From assembly GCF_038396615.1 (NCBI RefSeq), contig NZ_CP121689.1, positions 1,996,001 to 2,060,000 of the forward strand: a DNA stretch of 64,000 bases, given 5' to 3'. The translations under genes and the position numbers were made by a program. This stretch comes from Thermatribacter velox (lineage in GTDB: Bacteria > Atribacterota > Atribacteria > Atribacterales > Thermatribacteraceae). The notes beneath the pieces are model-generated. The model saw nothing but the letters and a program-made list of their open reading frames with translations, did no database searches and was not told where the DNA came from. Shown one piece after another: positions 1 to 7,366 of this stretch; the first letter of the stretch is position 1; each line of letters starts with the position of its first letter.

Positions 1-209
1 CGGAGAACGAAGCCTGCTTCTTCCATAACCTCTTCCAAAGTTCCCATCCGCTCACATTCTTCTAAGAATGCTTCTACCGCTTCCCGAAGGGACTCCCGGG
101 CCTCTTCCAGTGTCTCCCCATAGCTTGAAACATTGAGTTCTGGAACAACGCCAACATACAGATTACCTTCTCGAAAAAATTCCGCACGGTATACTACCTT
201 ATGTTTCAC
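1..209 (-). CDS. HicB-like antitoxin, C-terminus outside window
   Basis: Reading leftward from GTG at 209 gives a protein beginning MKHKVVYRAEFFREGNLYVG, followed by a region with VVPELNVSSYGETLEEARES and an acidic helix. This is the HicB pattern: a strand-rich partial RNase-H fold with the G-E-T-L-E-E-A helix. HicB proteins neutralise HicA mRNA interferases. A strong GGGAGG lies 12-18 bases upstream of the start. The frame is still open at base 1, so the C-terminus and any partner hicA lie outside the window. The start choice is from the Shine-Dalgarno site; family assignment is from the motif pattern. Confidence 0.75.
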   Translation of the reverse strand, partial: MKHKVVYRAEFFREGNLYVGVVPELNVSSYGETLEEARESLREAVEAFLEECERMGTLEEVMEEAGFVL

Positions 210-349
210 TGTTTTTATCCCTCCCGGATTTCCTTAAAGGTAGAACTTTCTTTTTACGGCTCAACCCTTTCCCTCCGGTAACCATTTTACCCCTTTCACG
301 CTGCGAAAGTTAAGAGGAGAAACAAATCATTTTCTCAAAGGATGAAGGT

Positions 350-730
350 GGGGGGTCAGGTCTTTACTTTTTGGGTTTTTGGGAGATCCTGAAATAAGGA
401 GATGCCGAAATAAAGAGATCCCGAAATAGACCCTGAAACCATGGAGCCCGAAACGAGGAGACCCTAAAGTCCGTCATTCCGAACTGACAAAAGCTCCGCT
501 TTTGTCATCCTGAACTTGTTTCAGGATCTCTTGTTTCGGAATCTCAGGTGTTTAGATTAAACAAGGAGATCCTGAAACTATGAGATGCTGAAATAAGGGG
601 ATGCTGAAATAGAAATAGACCCTGAAATAAATCCAGGGCGGTGTCGGAAAATCCGACACCGATTCAGGGCGACACCGACAAAACCGGTGTCGGTTCAAGG
701 CAGTGACGATAAGGGCGGCAAAGGTTCAGC
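350..730. repeat. Two-part repeat element, copy A
   Basis: Begins with GGGGTCAGGTCTTTAC, then tandem units of about 12-20 bases each carrying CTGAA or CCGAA (to about 625), then hairpins with different arms (GGTGTCGGA/TCCGACACC at about 639-657; CGACACCG/CGGTGTCG at about 669-690) separated by TTCAG. No open frame of interest lies inside. It fills the gap between the HicB-like gene and the first MNT/HEPN pair. The first part of that gap (210-349) shows nothing I can identify. Bases 428-609 are duplicated exactly at 4098-4279. Confidence 0.85.
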
Positions 731-743
731 ATGTAATCAATCG

Positions 744-772
744 TTTAGAAAACTGGGACAATTTGTTATACT
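744..772 (+). promoter_or_regulatory. Promoter of the first MNT/HEPN pair
   Basis: TTTAGA (744-749), 17-base spacer, TATACT (767-772) with TG at 764-765, i.e. an extended -10. Transcription would begin about 779, only about 9 bases before the ATG at 788, so the mRNA leader is very short and the AAGGGA at 776-781 sits at its very 5' end. Confidence 0.6.
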
Positions 773-787
773 AAAAAGGGATTGTCG

Positions 788-1096
788 ATGAGGAAAACGC
801 AAGTAAAAGCCCTTGAGAACATCATATGTGTTCTTAAAGACCATAAAAAGGAACTGGCAGAGCAGTACAGGGTGAGTGAAATTGGCATTTTCGGTTCCTA
901 TGTAAAGGGAAAGCAGCACAAGAAAAGCGATATTGACATTCTGGTTGATTTCTATCAAACTCCCTCACTCCTTCAATTCATTCACCTTGAAAATTACCTC
1001 ACCGACCTTCTTGGGGTTAAGGTAGACCTCGTCATGAAAAAAGCCCTAAGAAAGTACATTGGTCAGGAAATTCTTAAAGAGGTTATCTTCCTGTGA
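788..1096 (+). CDS. mntA: MNT nucleotidyltransferase antitoxin (MntA-type)
   Basis: 102 aa minimal nucleotidyltransferase. The signature GSYVKGKQHKKSDIDILVDF (G-S then D-x-D) is intact. The C-terminal part, with LLGVKVDLVMKKALRKYIG, is typical of the MNT proteins that pair with DUF86 HEPN toxins. In characterised MntA-HepT systems MNT transfers AMP to a tyrosine of HepT and so neutralises it; that role is inferred here. I chose ATG 788 (7 bases after AAGGGA); TTG 782 in the same frame is possible. The stop overlaps the next start as GTGA, implying translational coupling. Confidence 0.85.
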   Translation: MRKTQVKALENIICVLKDHKKELAEQYRVSEIGIFGSYVKGKQHKKSDIDILVDFYQTPSLLQFIHLENYLTDLLGVKVDLVMKKALRKYIGQEILKEVIFL

Positions 1097-1446
1097 AACG
1101 CCGTGTTATCGACTTCCTTGAGGATATCCTTAATGAATGTGCCTACCTTATGGGGCGTTCCCAAGGAATGACGTATCAGGATTTTGTGGATAACGAGGAC
1201 CTGAAAAGAGCCTTTCTTCGCAGTCTTGAAATCATTGGTGAGGCGTCAAAGAAGGTCTCAATGCACATTGGCAGAAGGTATCCCGAAATCAATTGGCGCG
1301 ATATTGCTGGTATGCGTGACAAACTCGCCCACGATTACTTTGGCATCGACTACGAAGTCGTCTGGAAGACCATTATTGAGGATATACCGACTCTGTTTTT
1401 GCAAATGAAAGTCGTTTTGGAAAAGGAATCTACGGATGCTAAATAA
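1093..1446 (+). CDS. hepT: HEPN ribonuclease toxin (HepT/DUF86 family)
   Basis: 117 aa, full length for DUF86. It carries R-x4-H-x-Y in RDKLAHDYFG (about residues 74-83), the catalytic motif of HepT RNases; the tyrosine is the residue AMPylated by MntA in studied systems. It starts at GTG 1093, overlapping the MNT stop by four bases. This is the only MNT/HEPN pair on the plus strand besides the one at 6.1-7.0 kb that looks complete. Substrate is unknown; in studied homologues tRNAs are cleaved. Confidence 0.85.
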   Translation: MKRRVIDFLEDILNECAYLMGRSQGMTYQDFVDNEDLKRAFLRSLEIIGEASKKVSMHIGRRYPEINWRDIAGMRDKLAHDYFGIDYEVVWKTIIEDIPTLFLQMKVVLEKESTDAK

Positions 1447-1650
1447 GATCTGAGTTGTGACTCTCGAATAATGGACTTTTCCTGTCATCTGGAAGAATAC
1501 TTTTCTATATTTGAGGAACGCTTTTTCTCGGTTACCTCAAAAAGTGACGTGACAAAAACCCTCTTTGAGATCGCCCCACTAAACGAAAAACGAGGCCCGT
1601 AATGACGAAAAGGAAGGAAACGAAAAAGATAGATGTCTGCTAAATACGTG
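1447..1650. other. Non-coding stretch after hepT
   Basis: A 43-codon frame (1471-1602) has no ribosome binding site and no recognisable motif, and I do not call it a gene. GAAAAAGATAG-type AT-rich sequence leads into repeat copy B. Nothing else identified. Confidence 0.4.
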
Positions 1651-2040
1651 TGGGCATGATGGACTTTTGAGGTTCTGAAACAACGAGACCCTGAAACTAT
1701 GGGATGCTGAAAAACGAGATGCTGAAACGAGGAGATTCTGAAACAACAATGAGATGCTGAAACAAAAAATAGACCCTGAAATCATGGGATGCTGAAATAA
1801 AGAGATCCCGAAACAAGTTCGGGATGACCGAAATCAAAGATTTCGGTCAGTTCAGGGCGACACCGAAAAAACCGGTGTCGGTTCAGTGTGACGGCTAAGC
1901 CGTCGGTTCAGGGCGGTGTCGAAAAAACCGGCACCGATTCAGCACGGCCTTAATTGTATTAAGGTCGATTCGGGGTGGCAACGAAAAAGCCGGTACTGAT
2001 TCAGGATAGTAATTATAAAAACGGCAGCCGGTCGAGGTTA
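1651..2040. repeat. Two-part repeat element, copy B
   Basis: Left half: eight CTGAA units (about 1673-1790). Junction hairpin ATCCCGAA/TTCGGGAT at about 1806-1826. Right half: successive hairpins with unrelated arms, including GACCGAAATC/GATTTCGGTC, GACACCG/CGGTGTC, GACGGCT/AGCCGTC, GGTGTCG/CGGCACC and GGCCTTAA/TTAAGGTC, each separated by TTCAG or TTCGG. The left boundary is poorly conserved compared with copies A, C and D. The last units (about 1970-2040) are degenerate. Confidence 0.85.
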
Positions 2041-2064
2041 ACGGAAAAGCAGTATGCCAGAAGC

Positions 2065-3048
2065 CTACCACTCAAAGCTCTGCACCACAATGATGCCCCG
2101 CTCTTTAGCCTGCCTCAGGAAACCTTTGGTTGCAAAGTGGGTGACCAGGAAAGGAACTACTTCTACTTCTCCATATTCTTCCTTTACAGCTTTCACTTTC
2201 TCTTCTAGCTCTTTCCAGACATCTTTTCTCTTTTTTCCATCATCAAGTCTCAGTTTGGCTTCTCCTACTAAGTAGACTTCTCTATCCTCTTTCTCGGCTC
2301 GGGCTAAGAAGTTCACTTCCTGATTGCCTATATCAGTTCGAACCATCTTCTCCTTGAGTCGAATACCATACTTCTCTTCTAACAATTTGGGAAGCATGCG
2401 GTAGGCTTCGTTTTCAAAGGCATAACTGAAGCTCCGGGATAAACCTCCCAGGTCTTCCCGAGTGCGCTTCAAGCCCACAGCCAGAGTGCGTACTTCTTCT
2501 TCAGTTCTTCTCTGAGCTTCAGCAAGTTCCTCGACTTTTTGTTCGGTTCTTTTCTGAGCTTCGGCAAGCTCTTCAACCTTCACAGTAAGACCATCCAATC
2601 TTGTTTCTGTTTTCCTTTGTGCTTCAGCAAGTTCTTCCATTTTCGCAGTAAGGCTGTCTAATCTTACCTCGGTCTTTCTTTGTGCTTCCGCTAATTCTGA
2701 AACCTTTTGTTCAGTCTTCTTCTGAGCTTCAGCAAGTTCTTCAACCTTTACAGTAAGACTATCCAGTCTTGTTTCTGTTTTTCTCTGGGCCTCAGCTAAC
2801 TCTTCGACTCTCTGTTCAGTGCGTTTCTGTGCTTCGGCGAGTTCTTCAACCTTCTGGTCAGTTCTTTTCTGAGCTTCGACAAGCTCTCTCTGCGCCTGAG
2901 CTAACTCAGCAACAATACCCTTCAACTCAGAGAAGTCTTCTCTGGTTACCTGGGTTTCTCTTATTCGCTCATCCACTATTTTCTCTATCTCCCGCCTTAC
3001 AGCCGGGGTTATTTTAAATCGCTCTCTTCCACTCTGCATGGCTTCCAT
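2065..3048 (-). CDS. Coiled-coil PD-(D/E)XK-like protein (DUF3782-like)
   Basis: 327 aa. Residues about 40-200 are a long coiled coil of near-identical 14-residue units (VEELAEAQKRTEQK and variants such as LDSLTVKVEELAEAQ), about ten in tandem. The C-terminal ~120 residues resemble a restriction-endonuclease fold: EVNFLARAE, then YLVGEAKLRL, where the G-E-A-K gives the E-x-K half of the active site. The expected Asp is Asn here (EVN), so catalysis is uncertain, although some members of such families have this. Length of the coiled coil may vary by slippage. Function unknown; homologues are common in thermophiles and archaea. A second, shorter member lies at 13.3 kb. Confidence 0.7.
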   Translation of the reverse strand: MEAMQSGRERFKITPAVRREIEKIVDERIRETQVTREDFSELKGIVAELAQAQRELVEAQKRTDQKVEELAEAQKRTEQRVEELAEAQRKTETRLDSLTVKVEELAEAQKKTEQKVSELAEAQRKTEVRLDSLTAKMEELAEAQRKTETRLDGLTVKVEELAEAQKRTEQKVEELAEAQRRTEEEVRTLAVGLKRTREDLGGLSRSFSYAFENEAYRMLPKLLEEKYGIRLKEKMVRTDIGNQEVNFLARAEKEDREVYLVGEAKLRLDDGKKRKDVWKELEEKVKAVKEEYGEVEVVPFLVTHFATKGFLRQAKERGIIVVQSFEW

Positions 3049-3083
3049 CTAAGCAAAAATAAGGGGAATTGGCAAGTATTTGC

Positions 3084-3494
3084 TCATTTCAGTGTGGTAA
3101 TCAGGGATGCTAAATCCATGAATTCTTTGGCCACGGAAATGGCCCTCTGAGCATCCTCAGGCACATACTCTTTAGTGGGAACAAAATCCACATCCCCATA
3201 AAAAGCGATTTCTCTTTGACTCCTGAGCCACTTAGAATCTCTGCGAAGCTCAACTAACTTCAGAAAAACATCCTGGGGTAGCTTCTCCCTGTTTTCGAGT
3301 ATGATATCAATAACCTCGTGCCATTTAGGAGGAGTTATACCCATTTTGAGTAAGATGGCCTTCTGAGCAAGTTCTACTACTTCTTGAGAGACCCTTATCA
3401 CATCAGCATAGTCTTTTTCCTTCAAAAATTCTTCAAGGAGCCTGAGTCGTATTTTAGCTCTTTTTAAATAATCTTCAATCAGCTCTTTGCTCAT
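3084..3494 (-). CDS. HEPN-domain protein, partner of MNT at 3475-3939
   Basis: 136 aa all-helical HEPN protein. The C-terminal helix KEYVPEDAQRAISVAKEFMD is the typical HEPN ending. The usual R-x4-6-H is not present: the equivalent stretch reads RSQREIAFYGD, with tyrosine where histidine is expected. It therefore belongs to a HEPN group whose RNase activity is doubtful. ATG 3494 lies inside the upstream MNT gene (20-base overlap), so the two are translated together. Confidence 0.75.
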   Translation of the reverse strand: MSKELIEDYLKRAKIRLRLLEEFLKEKDYADVIRVSQEVVELAQKAILLKMGITPPKWHEVIDIILENREKLPQDVFLKLVELRRDSKWLRSQREIAFYGDVDFVPTKEYVPEDAQRAISVAKEFMDLASLITTLK

Positions 3495-3939
3495 CGTCTC
3501 TGAACATTGTATATTCCAGGCTTTTATTGCAAGTCACTAAAAAATTCTCCTTATATTTCTTTAACTTAGCCATAAATTCCCTAAAAAAGCCTTCTCTGTC
3601 GTAAAGAACCAGAAATTCCGTATTCCAGAGGTAAGGGGTTTTTACGCTCAACTGGCTTTTGGACTTAAAAATGGGGTTTATTTCAATGTGGAAACCCTCA
3701 GGGAAAACCAGCTTACTCTCCACATTATCGTAGTAATCAGAAAATTCTTCGTAATTGCCTCGCTTATCAGTGAAAACGAGCAAAAGGTCAATATCGGAAG
3801 CTGGACCGAAGGTCTTTTTTGCAACCGAACCAAAAACAACCACAGAAATCAGACGCTCTCTATAATGCTCCACACAAAGAGCCTTCAATTGCTGAAGAAT
3901 GTCCTGATAAACGTTCTTATAGTGAAGCGCTCTGTCCAT
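3475..3939 (-). CDS. MNT nucleotidyltransferase, larger subfamily
   Basis: 154 aa. VVVFGSVAKKTFGPASDIDLLLVF contains the GS...DxD catalytic signature near residue 40. It is about 50 residues longer than the minimal MNT at 788 and resembles the MNT at 10971-11462 (both have a FFREFMAKLKK-like / FFQKILERLK-like C-terminal helix). It starts at ATG 3939, about 10 bases after GAGGGG, and precedes its HEPN partner. Role as antitoxin is inferred from the pairing. Confidence 0.75.
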   Translation of the reverse strand: MDRALHYKNVYQDILQQLKALCVEHYRERLISVVVFGSVAKKTFGPASDIDLLLVFTDKRGNYEEFSDYYDNVESKLVFPEGFHIEINPIFKSKSQLSVKTPYLWNTEFLVLYDREGFFREFMAKLKKYKENFLVTCNKSLEYTMFRDDEQRAD

Positions 3940-4017
3940 GGAACTTTACCCCTCTTCTTTATACACTTTTTCGAGTCTCCTGTCACTATATATTTCGTCA
4001 GCAAGTAGCAAGAGCAA

Positions 4018-4530
4018 GTGGGGTCAGGTCTTTGGTCCTTGGGTTTTGGGAGATGCTGAAATAACAATGAGATGCTGAAAGAAGGGGATGCCGAAAGAGA
4101 CCCTGAAACCATGGAGCCCGAAACGAGGAGACCCTAAAGTCCGTCATTCCGAACTGACAAAAGCTCCGCTTTTGTCATCCTGAACTTGTTTCAGGATCTC
4201 TTGTTTCGGAATCTCAGGTGTTTAGATTAAACAAGGAGATCCTGAAACTATGAGATGCTGAAATAAGGGGATGCTGAAACAACAATGGGATGCTGAAATA
4301 GAAATAGACCCTGAAATAATGAGACCCCGAAACGAGTTCGGGGCGGTGTCGGAAAAACCGACACCGATTCAGGGCGACACCGACAAAACCGGTGTCGGTT
4401 CGGGGCGGTGTCGGAAAGGCCGACACCGATTCAGGGTGGCAACGACGAAACCGTTGCCGATTCAGGGCGGCGTCGAAAAAACCGTTGCTGGTTCGGGGTG
4501 GTGTTAATAAGGCCGGTGCCGATTCAGAAT
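4018..4530. repeat. Two-part repeat element, copy C
   Basis: Left end TGGGGTCAGGTCTTTGG matches copies A and D. Left half is rich in CTGAA units; bases 4098-4279 are identical to 428-609, after which copy C has one extra 20-base unit (4280-4299). Right half has at least six hairpins joined by TTCAG or TTCGG, for example GGTGTCGGA/CCGACACC twice, CGACACCG/CGGTGTCG, GGCAACG/CGTTGCC. It fills the gap between the MNT gene ending upstream at 3939 and the HEPN gene at 4596. Confidence 0.85.
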
Positions 4531-4595
4531 GTTTCGTGTTCCAAGCAGAGCGAGAAGCAAATTTACAAACAAAAGCACTACCGAAGTAAGACTAA

Positions 4596-4991
4596 TCAAG
4601 CCTGATTCAGGAATTTCCTGCAGACCCAGTTGTAAGTCTCCTTTGCGATAAGCAAGGCTTTCTGAGCATCCTCAAATGAGGGTTCTCCTTGGGGAAGAAG
4701 CCCAAGACTTGCTGGATATCTTGCTCGATAGATGCCGGTCAGAAAAATGGCCTCTTCGTCAGTCAGTGGGGGCTGATGCTTTTCTTTCCGAAGAACAAAG
4801 AGGAGATCGAGAATGTTATGGGTCCACGGAACTTTGCTTTTTTCTTCCACAAGGATTGCCTTCAGGAATTTCTCCACCGCCTGCTGGGCGTGATAGCAAA
4901 CCATGCGGTAAAGTCCTTTCGTGAAAAGGTATTCCGCAGACTTAAGTTCTTCTTCAGCGATCTTCATCCACTCCTGAGTTTCCCTTCTCAT
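4596..4991 (-). CDS. HEPN-domain protein, partner of MNT at 4954-5322
   Basis: 131 aa. Starts MRRETQEWMKIAEEELKSAE and contains CYHAQQAVEKFLKAIL, the classic HEPN helix-2 signature, then YRARYPASLG and an EPSFEDAQKALLIAKETYNW C-terminal helix. This is the PF05168-type HEPN lacking an obvious R-x4-6-H. ATG 4991 overlaps the upstream MNT gene by 38 bases. Confidence 0.8.
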   Translation of the reverse strand: MRRETQEWMKIAEEELKSAEYLFTKGLYRMVCYHAQQAVEKFLKAILVEEKSKVPWTHNILDLLFVLRKEKHQPPLTDEEAIFLTGIYRARYPASLGLLPQGEPSFEDAQKALLIAKETYNWVCRKFLNQA

Positions 4992-5322
4992 AAAGGACCT
5001 TCCCTTGAGTCAGGATATCACGGAAAAATGAAACTTCTTCTTCAAGGCAGAGTGCAAACTCAGAAGGAGTGTACACAAAAAAATCAACCCCTACCCTGGG
5101 ACGCACCAGCTTTGAAACTTCGAGAATCCGTTCAATTGGACGCTTAAATGTATCTTTGATGATCAAAAGATCTATATCGCTCCACTCATGAATGCGGCCT
5201 TCGGCAAGAGAACCGAAGAGAATTATTTTTTCCGGTTGGTATTTTTCTATCAGGAGGCTCACTATTCGGGAAAGCTCTTCGTGAAGAAGCTTCTCCCGCT
5301 CTCTGGAAGTATAGGTCTCCAT
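4954..5322 (-). CDS. MNT nucleotidyltransferase
   Basis: 122 aa. PEKIILFGSLAEGRIHEWSDIDLLII carries the GS...DxD motif; the C-terminal part contains DFFVYTPSEF and GKVLYEKG, typical of this MNT subfamily and shared with the MNT at 10081-10449. Gene order MNT then HEPN, overlapping. Promoter lies at 5354-5362. Confidence 0.8.
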   Translation of the reverse strand: METYTSREREKLLHEELSRIVSLLIEKYQPEKIILFGSLAEGRIHEWSDIDLLIIKDTFKRPIERILEVSKLVRPRVGVDFFVYTPSEFALCLEEEVSFFRDILTQGKVLYEKGNSGVDEDR

Positions 5323-5353
5323 GGCTTCCTCTCAAAAATATAGGCTATTGTTC

Positions 5354-5362
5354 ATTATATCA
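5354..5362 (-). promoter_or_regulatory. Extended -10 promoter for MNT/HEPN pair
   Basis: On the minus strand TGATATAAT: TATAAT preceded by TGA, i.e. TGn extended -10. The -35 position 17 bases upstream (ATTAGC) is weak. It lies about 32 bases upstream of the MNT start at 5322. Confidence 0.6.
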
Positions 5363-5403
5363 CAGACCACTATACAGCTAATCGCTCCTGAAAAGCTAAA
5401 AAG

Positions 5404-5496
5404 CTATAAGCCCAGCAGCCGCAGATCGCCAGAGAAGTCAGATTCATTACGGAGGAAAGCCTTTTTCTCTTTCATGGCCCGTGCCTCACTCTCCAA
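5404..5496 (-). pseudogene. Remnant of an MNT gene start
   Basis: Minus-strand TTG at 5496 encodes LESEARAMKEK, closely matching the N-terminus of the MNT gene at 7037-7366 ([11 protein letters not shown]), then loses similarity and stops at 5404. The upstream sequence (about 5496-5590) also matches 7366-7450, including AGTAAAATGATT and ACCGTTTTACC. This is a duplicated promoter plus first codons whose coding part has decayed or been deleted. Confidence 0.6.
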
Positions 5497-5609
5497 TAAT
5501 CATTTTACTCCCTTCGTAATACAAAGGGTAAAAAGAGAAAGAAGGACTTCCCACCGTTTTACCGCAGAGCGAATTTTCCACAAATTCGCTCTGGTTAGCA
5601 ATGGAGTCA

Positions 5610-6018
5610 TGGGGCCAGATCTTTACTTTTTGTGTTTTGGAACATGCTAAAAAAGGAATCCTGAAACAAAAAATAGACCCTGAAATAACGAGATGCTGAA
5701 ACAAGTTCAGCGTGACCGAAATCTTCAGTTTCGGTCAATTCAGCACGGCCTTAATTGTATTAAGGCCGGTTCAGGATGACAAAAGCGGAGCTTTTGTCAG
5801 TTCGGGGTGACAGCTTCGCTGTCAGTTCAAGGTGACGGCTCCACCGTCGGTTCAGGGCGGTGTCGGAAAGGCCGACACCGGTTCAGGGTGGCAACGACGA
5901 AACCGTTGCCGATTCAGGGCGGTGTCGATAAGGCCAGTGCCGATTCAGGGTGGTACTGATAAAAGCAGCACCGATTAAGGAAAACCGCTATAAAAGCAGC
6001 GGTTGGTTCGGGCGCTCC
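5610..6018. repeat. Two-part repeat element, copy D
   Basis: Left end GGGGCCAGATCTTTACTTTTTG resembles copies A and C. The left half is short (about three CTGAA units). The right half is the longest, with about ten hairpins: GACCGAAATC/GTTTCGGTC, GGCCTTAA/TTAAGGCC, GACAAAAGC/GCTTTTGTC, GACAGC/GCTGTC, GACGG/CCGTC, GGTGTCGG/CCGACACC, GGCAACG/CGTTGCC and degenerate units at the right end (TAAAAGCAGC). Links are TTCAG, TTCGG or TTCAA. Confidence 0.85.
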
Positions 6019-6098
6019 GAAATTTCATGATACAAAAAGAAGGTAACAAGACAGAGGATTTCAAGCAACGTACCCCACAACTAACCAACATTATCATG

Positions 6099-6107
6099 TG
6101 TTAAAAT
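6099..6107 (+). promoter_or_regulatory. Extended -10 promoter for MNT/HEPN pair
   Basis: TGTTAAAAT: TAAAAT with TGT in front. Its position shows that a GTG at 6098 cannot be the start of the following gene and supports ATG 6140, which has AAGGAGG (6124-6130) at 9 bases. Confidence 0.55.
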
Positions 6108-6139
6108 GTAATTGCGCGGAGGCAAGGAGGCGTCTCTTT

Positions 6140-6553
6140 ATGCGTGATAATGTGTCCTGTAAACCAGATTACAAAACGATTCAGAAATTATTGCAAAAAG
6201 CCGGGAAAGACCAGGAAGTTCTTGCAGTTATTCTTTTTGGAAGCCATGCTCACGGTAAAACGAGTCCTCTCTCCGATGTTGATGTCTGCCTCGTTTTAAG
6301 GTCCAAAATTGCGAACAGATTACAAATGGTTCAGAAACGCCTGGATTACCTGGCAGAATTCCCACACCTGGACATTCAGGTTTTCCAGCTCCTGCCCCTT
6401 GCCATTCAAAAAAGAATCCTTAAAGAAGGTAAGGTACTCTATTCCCACAACGATGAAGCTCTTTACGACGTAGCTTATTTCGCTGTTAAAGCCTTTGAAG
6501 ATTTTAAACACAAGTATTATGACTATCTTGAGGAAGTCAGTCGTGGATCGTGA
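6140..6553 (+). CDS. MNT nucleotidyltransferase
   Basis: 137 aa. VILFGSHAHGKTSPLSDVDVCLVL holds the GS...DxD motif. The middle (LDIQVFQLLPLAIQKRILKEGKVLYSHND) is typical of MNT proteins paired with DUF86 HEPN toxins: hydrophobic strand, then K-E-G-K-V-L-Y. ATG 6140 chosen by AAGGAGG spacing and by the promoter at 6099-6107. It overlaps the next gene by 11 bases. Confidence 0.85.
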   Translation: MRDNVSCKPDYKTIQKLLQKAGKDQEVLAVILFGSHAHGKTSPLSDVDVCLVLRSKIANRLQMVQKRLDYLAEFPHLDIQVFQLLPLAIQKRILKEGKVLYSHNDEALYDVAYFAVKAFEDFKHKYYDYLEEVSRGS

Positions 6554-6959
6554 GCGCATCCTGAGCAAAATAGCAGAACTGGAAGGATATTTAGAAGAAT
6601 TGCGCACTATCCTACCCAAAGACTTCGAAGAGTTCCAAAAAATAGAGAAAAAACGAGCCTGTGAGCGCTTATTGCAAATTGCCATTGAAGCAGTAATGGA
6701 TATTTGCTATCTGCTGGTACGTGATTTGCGCTTGGGCTTGCCCAGTGACGAAGAAGACATTCTTGACAAAATTGAAGAGGCTGGGATTATCCAGGGCGAG
6801 TTGCAAGAAACCTTGCGTAAAATGCGAGGTTTTCGAAACATCTTAGTACATGAGTATGGACGCGTTGACGATTGGATTGTCTATCAAATGACAACGCAAG
6901 GCTTCGAATCCTTTGACAGGTTTCGAAAGACTGTTCTACGTTTTTTGTACTCCGGGTAA
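6543..6959 (+). CDS. HEPN ribonuclease toxin (DUF86/HepT-like)
   Basis: About 138 aa from GTG 6543, giving MDRERILSKIAELEGYLEEL, the standard DUF86 beginning; GAGGAAG lies 6 bases upstream. Motif R-x4-H-x-Y is intact in RNILVHEYGR near residue 104. An in-frame ATG at 6495 would extend it into the MNT gene and is less likely. Complete toxin-antitoxin pair with the preceding gene. Confidence 0.85.
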   Translation: MDRERILSKIAELEGYLEELRTILPKDFEEFQKIEKKRACERLLQIAIEAVMDICYLLVRDLRLGLPSDEEDILDKIEEAGIIQGELQETLRKMRGFRNILVHEYGRVDDWIVYQMTTQGFESFDRFRKTVLRFLYSG

Positions 6960-7036
6960 GAAAAAGCTAATTAAGACCTTTGTGGGCTTTGTTGTGAGTA
7001 TCTTCAAGATAAAATCGAGAATCTCCCGGCCTCTTC

Positions 7037-7366
7037 TCATACCATCACAACCTCTTGAAGAATCCTTTTGCCTATTCTGGGCTTGAGCGCGCTTTTCATT
7101 ACCAGGTCAACTTCCACTCCCAGAGCTTCAGAAAGCCTGATTTTCAGGTCCACAAACTTCAGGAGCCCTATCGGTTTTTCGAATTCTACCAGTATGTCCA
7201 GGTCACTCTCCGGGGACTCTTCTCCCCGAACAAAGGAGCCGAAAACTCCTATTTCCTTCACTGCATATTCTTCTCCGAGGAAAGGTTTTAAGGCTCTCAG
7301 TCTTTCTTTAATTTCTTCAAAGGTGAGGTTCTCTCTTTTCATGGCCCGGACTTCACTTTCCAGCAA
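7037..7366 (-). CDS. Solo MNT nucleotidyltransferase
   Basis: 109 aa. [24 protein letters not shown] has GS...DxD. Sequence is closest within the window to the MNT at 788 (both have LLx[30 protein letters not shown]). No HEPN gene follows: 70 bases downstream it meets the convergent HEPN gene 6543-6959. TTG 7366 fits AAAGGAG with 8-base spacing; ATG 7342 is an internal alternative without a good site. An ATG at 7370 in another frame gives only five codons. Confidence 0.75.
   Translation of the reverse strand: MLESEVRAMKRENLTFEEIKERLRALKPFLGEEYAVKEIGVFGSFVRGEESPESDLDILVEFEKPIGLLKFVDLKIRLSEALGVEVDLVMKSALKPRIGKRILQEVVMV

Noticed and set aside
1471-1602. 43-codon frame after hepT as a small gene
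   Set aside because: No ribosome binding site, no motif, and it runs into the repeat element.
3069-3085. TTGGCAAGTATTTGCTC as a sigma-54 promoter
   Set aside because: GG and GC are nine, not ten, bases apart and no gene follows in that direction.
350-4530. CRISPR array from the regularly spaced short repeats
   Set aside because: Units are 12-20 bases and degenerate with no constant repeat and unique spacer of 25-40 bases; no cas genes. The pattern fits a hairpin-rich repeat element.
5321-5650. Plus-strand 109-codon frame as a gene
   Set aside because: It runs antisense to the MNT promoter remnant and has a matching shadow at 7068-7472 for the same reason.
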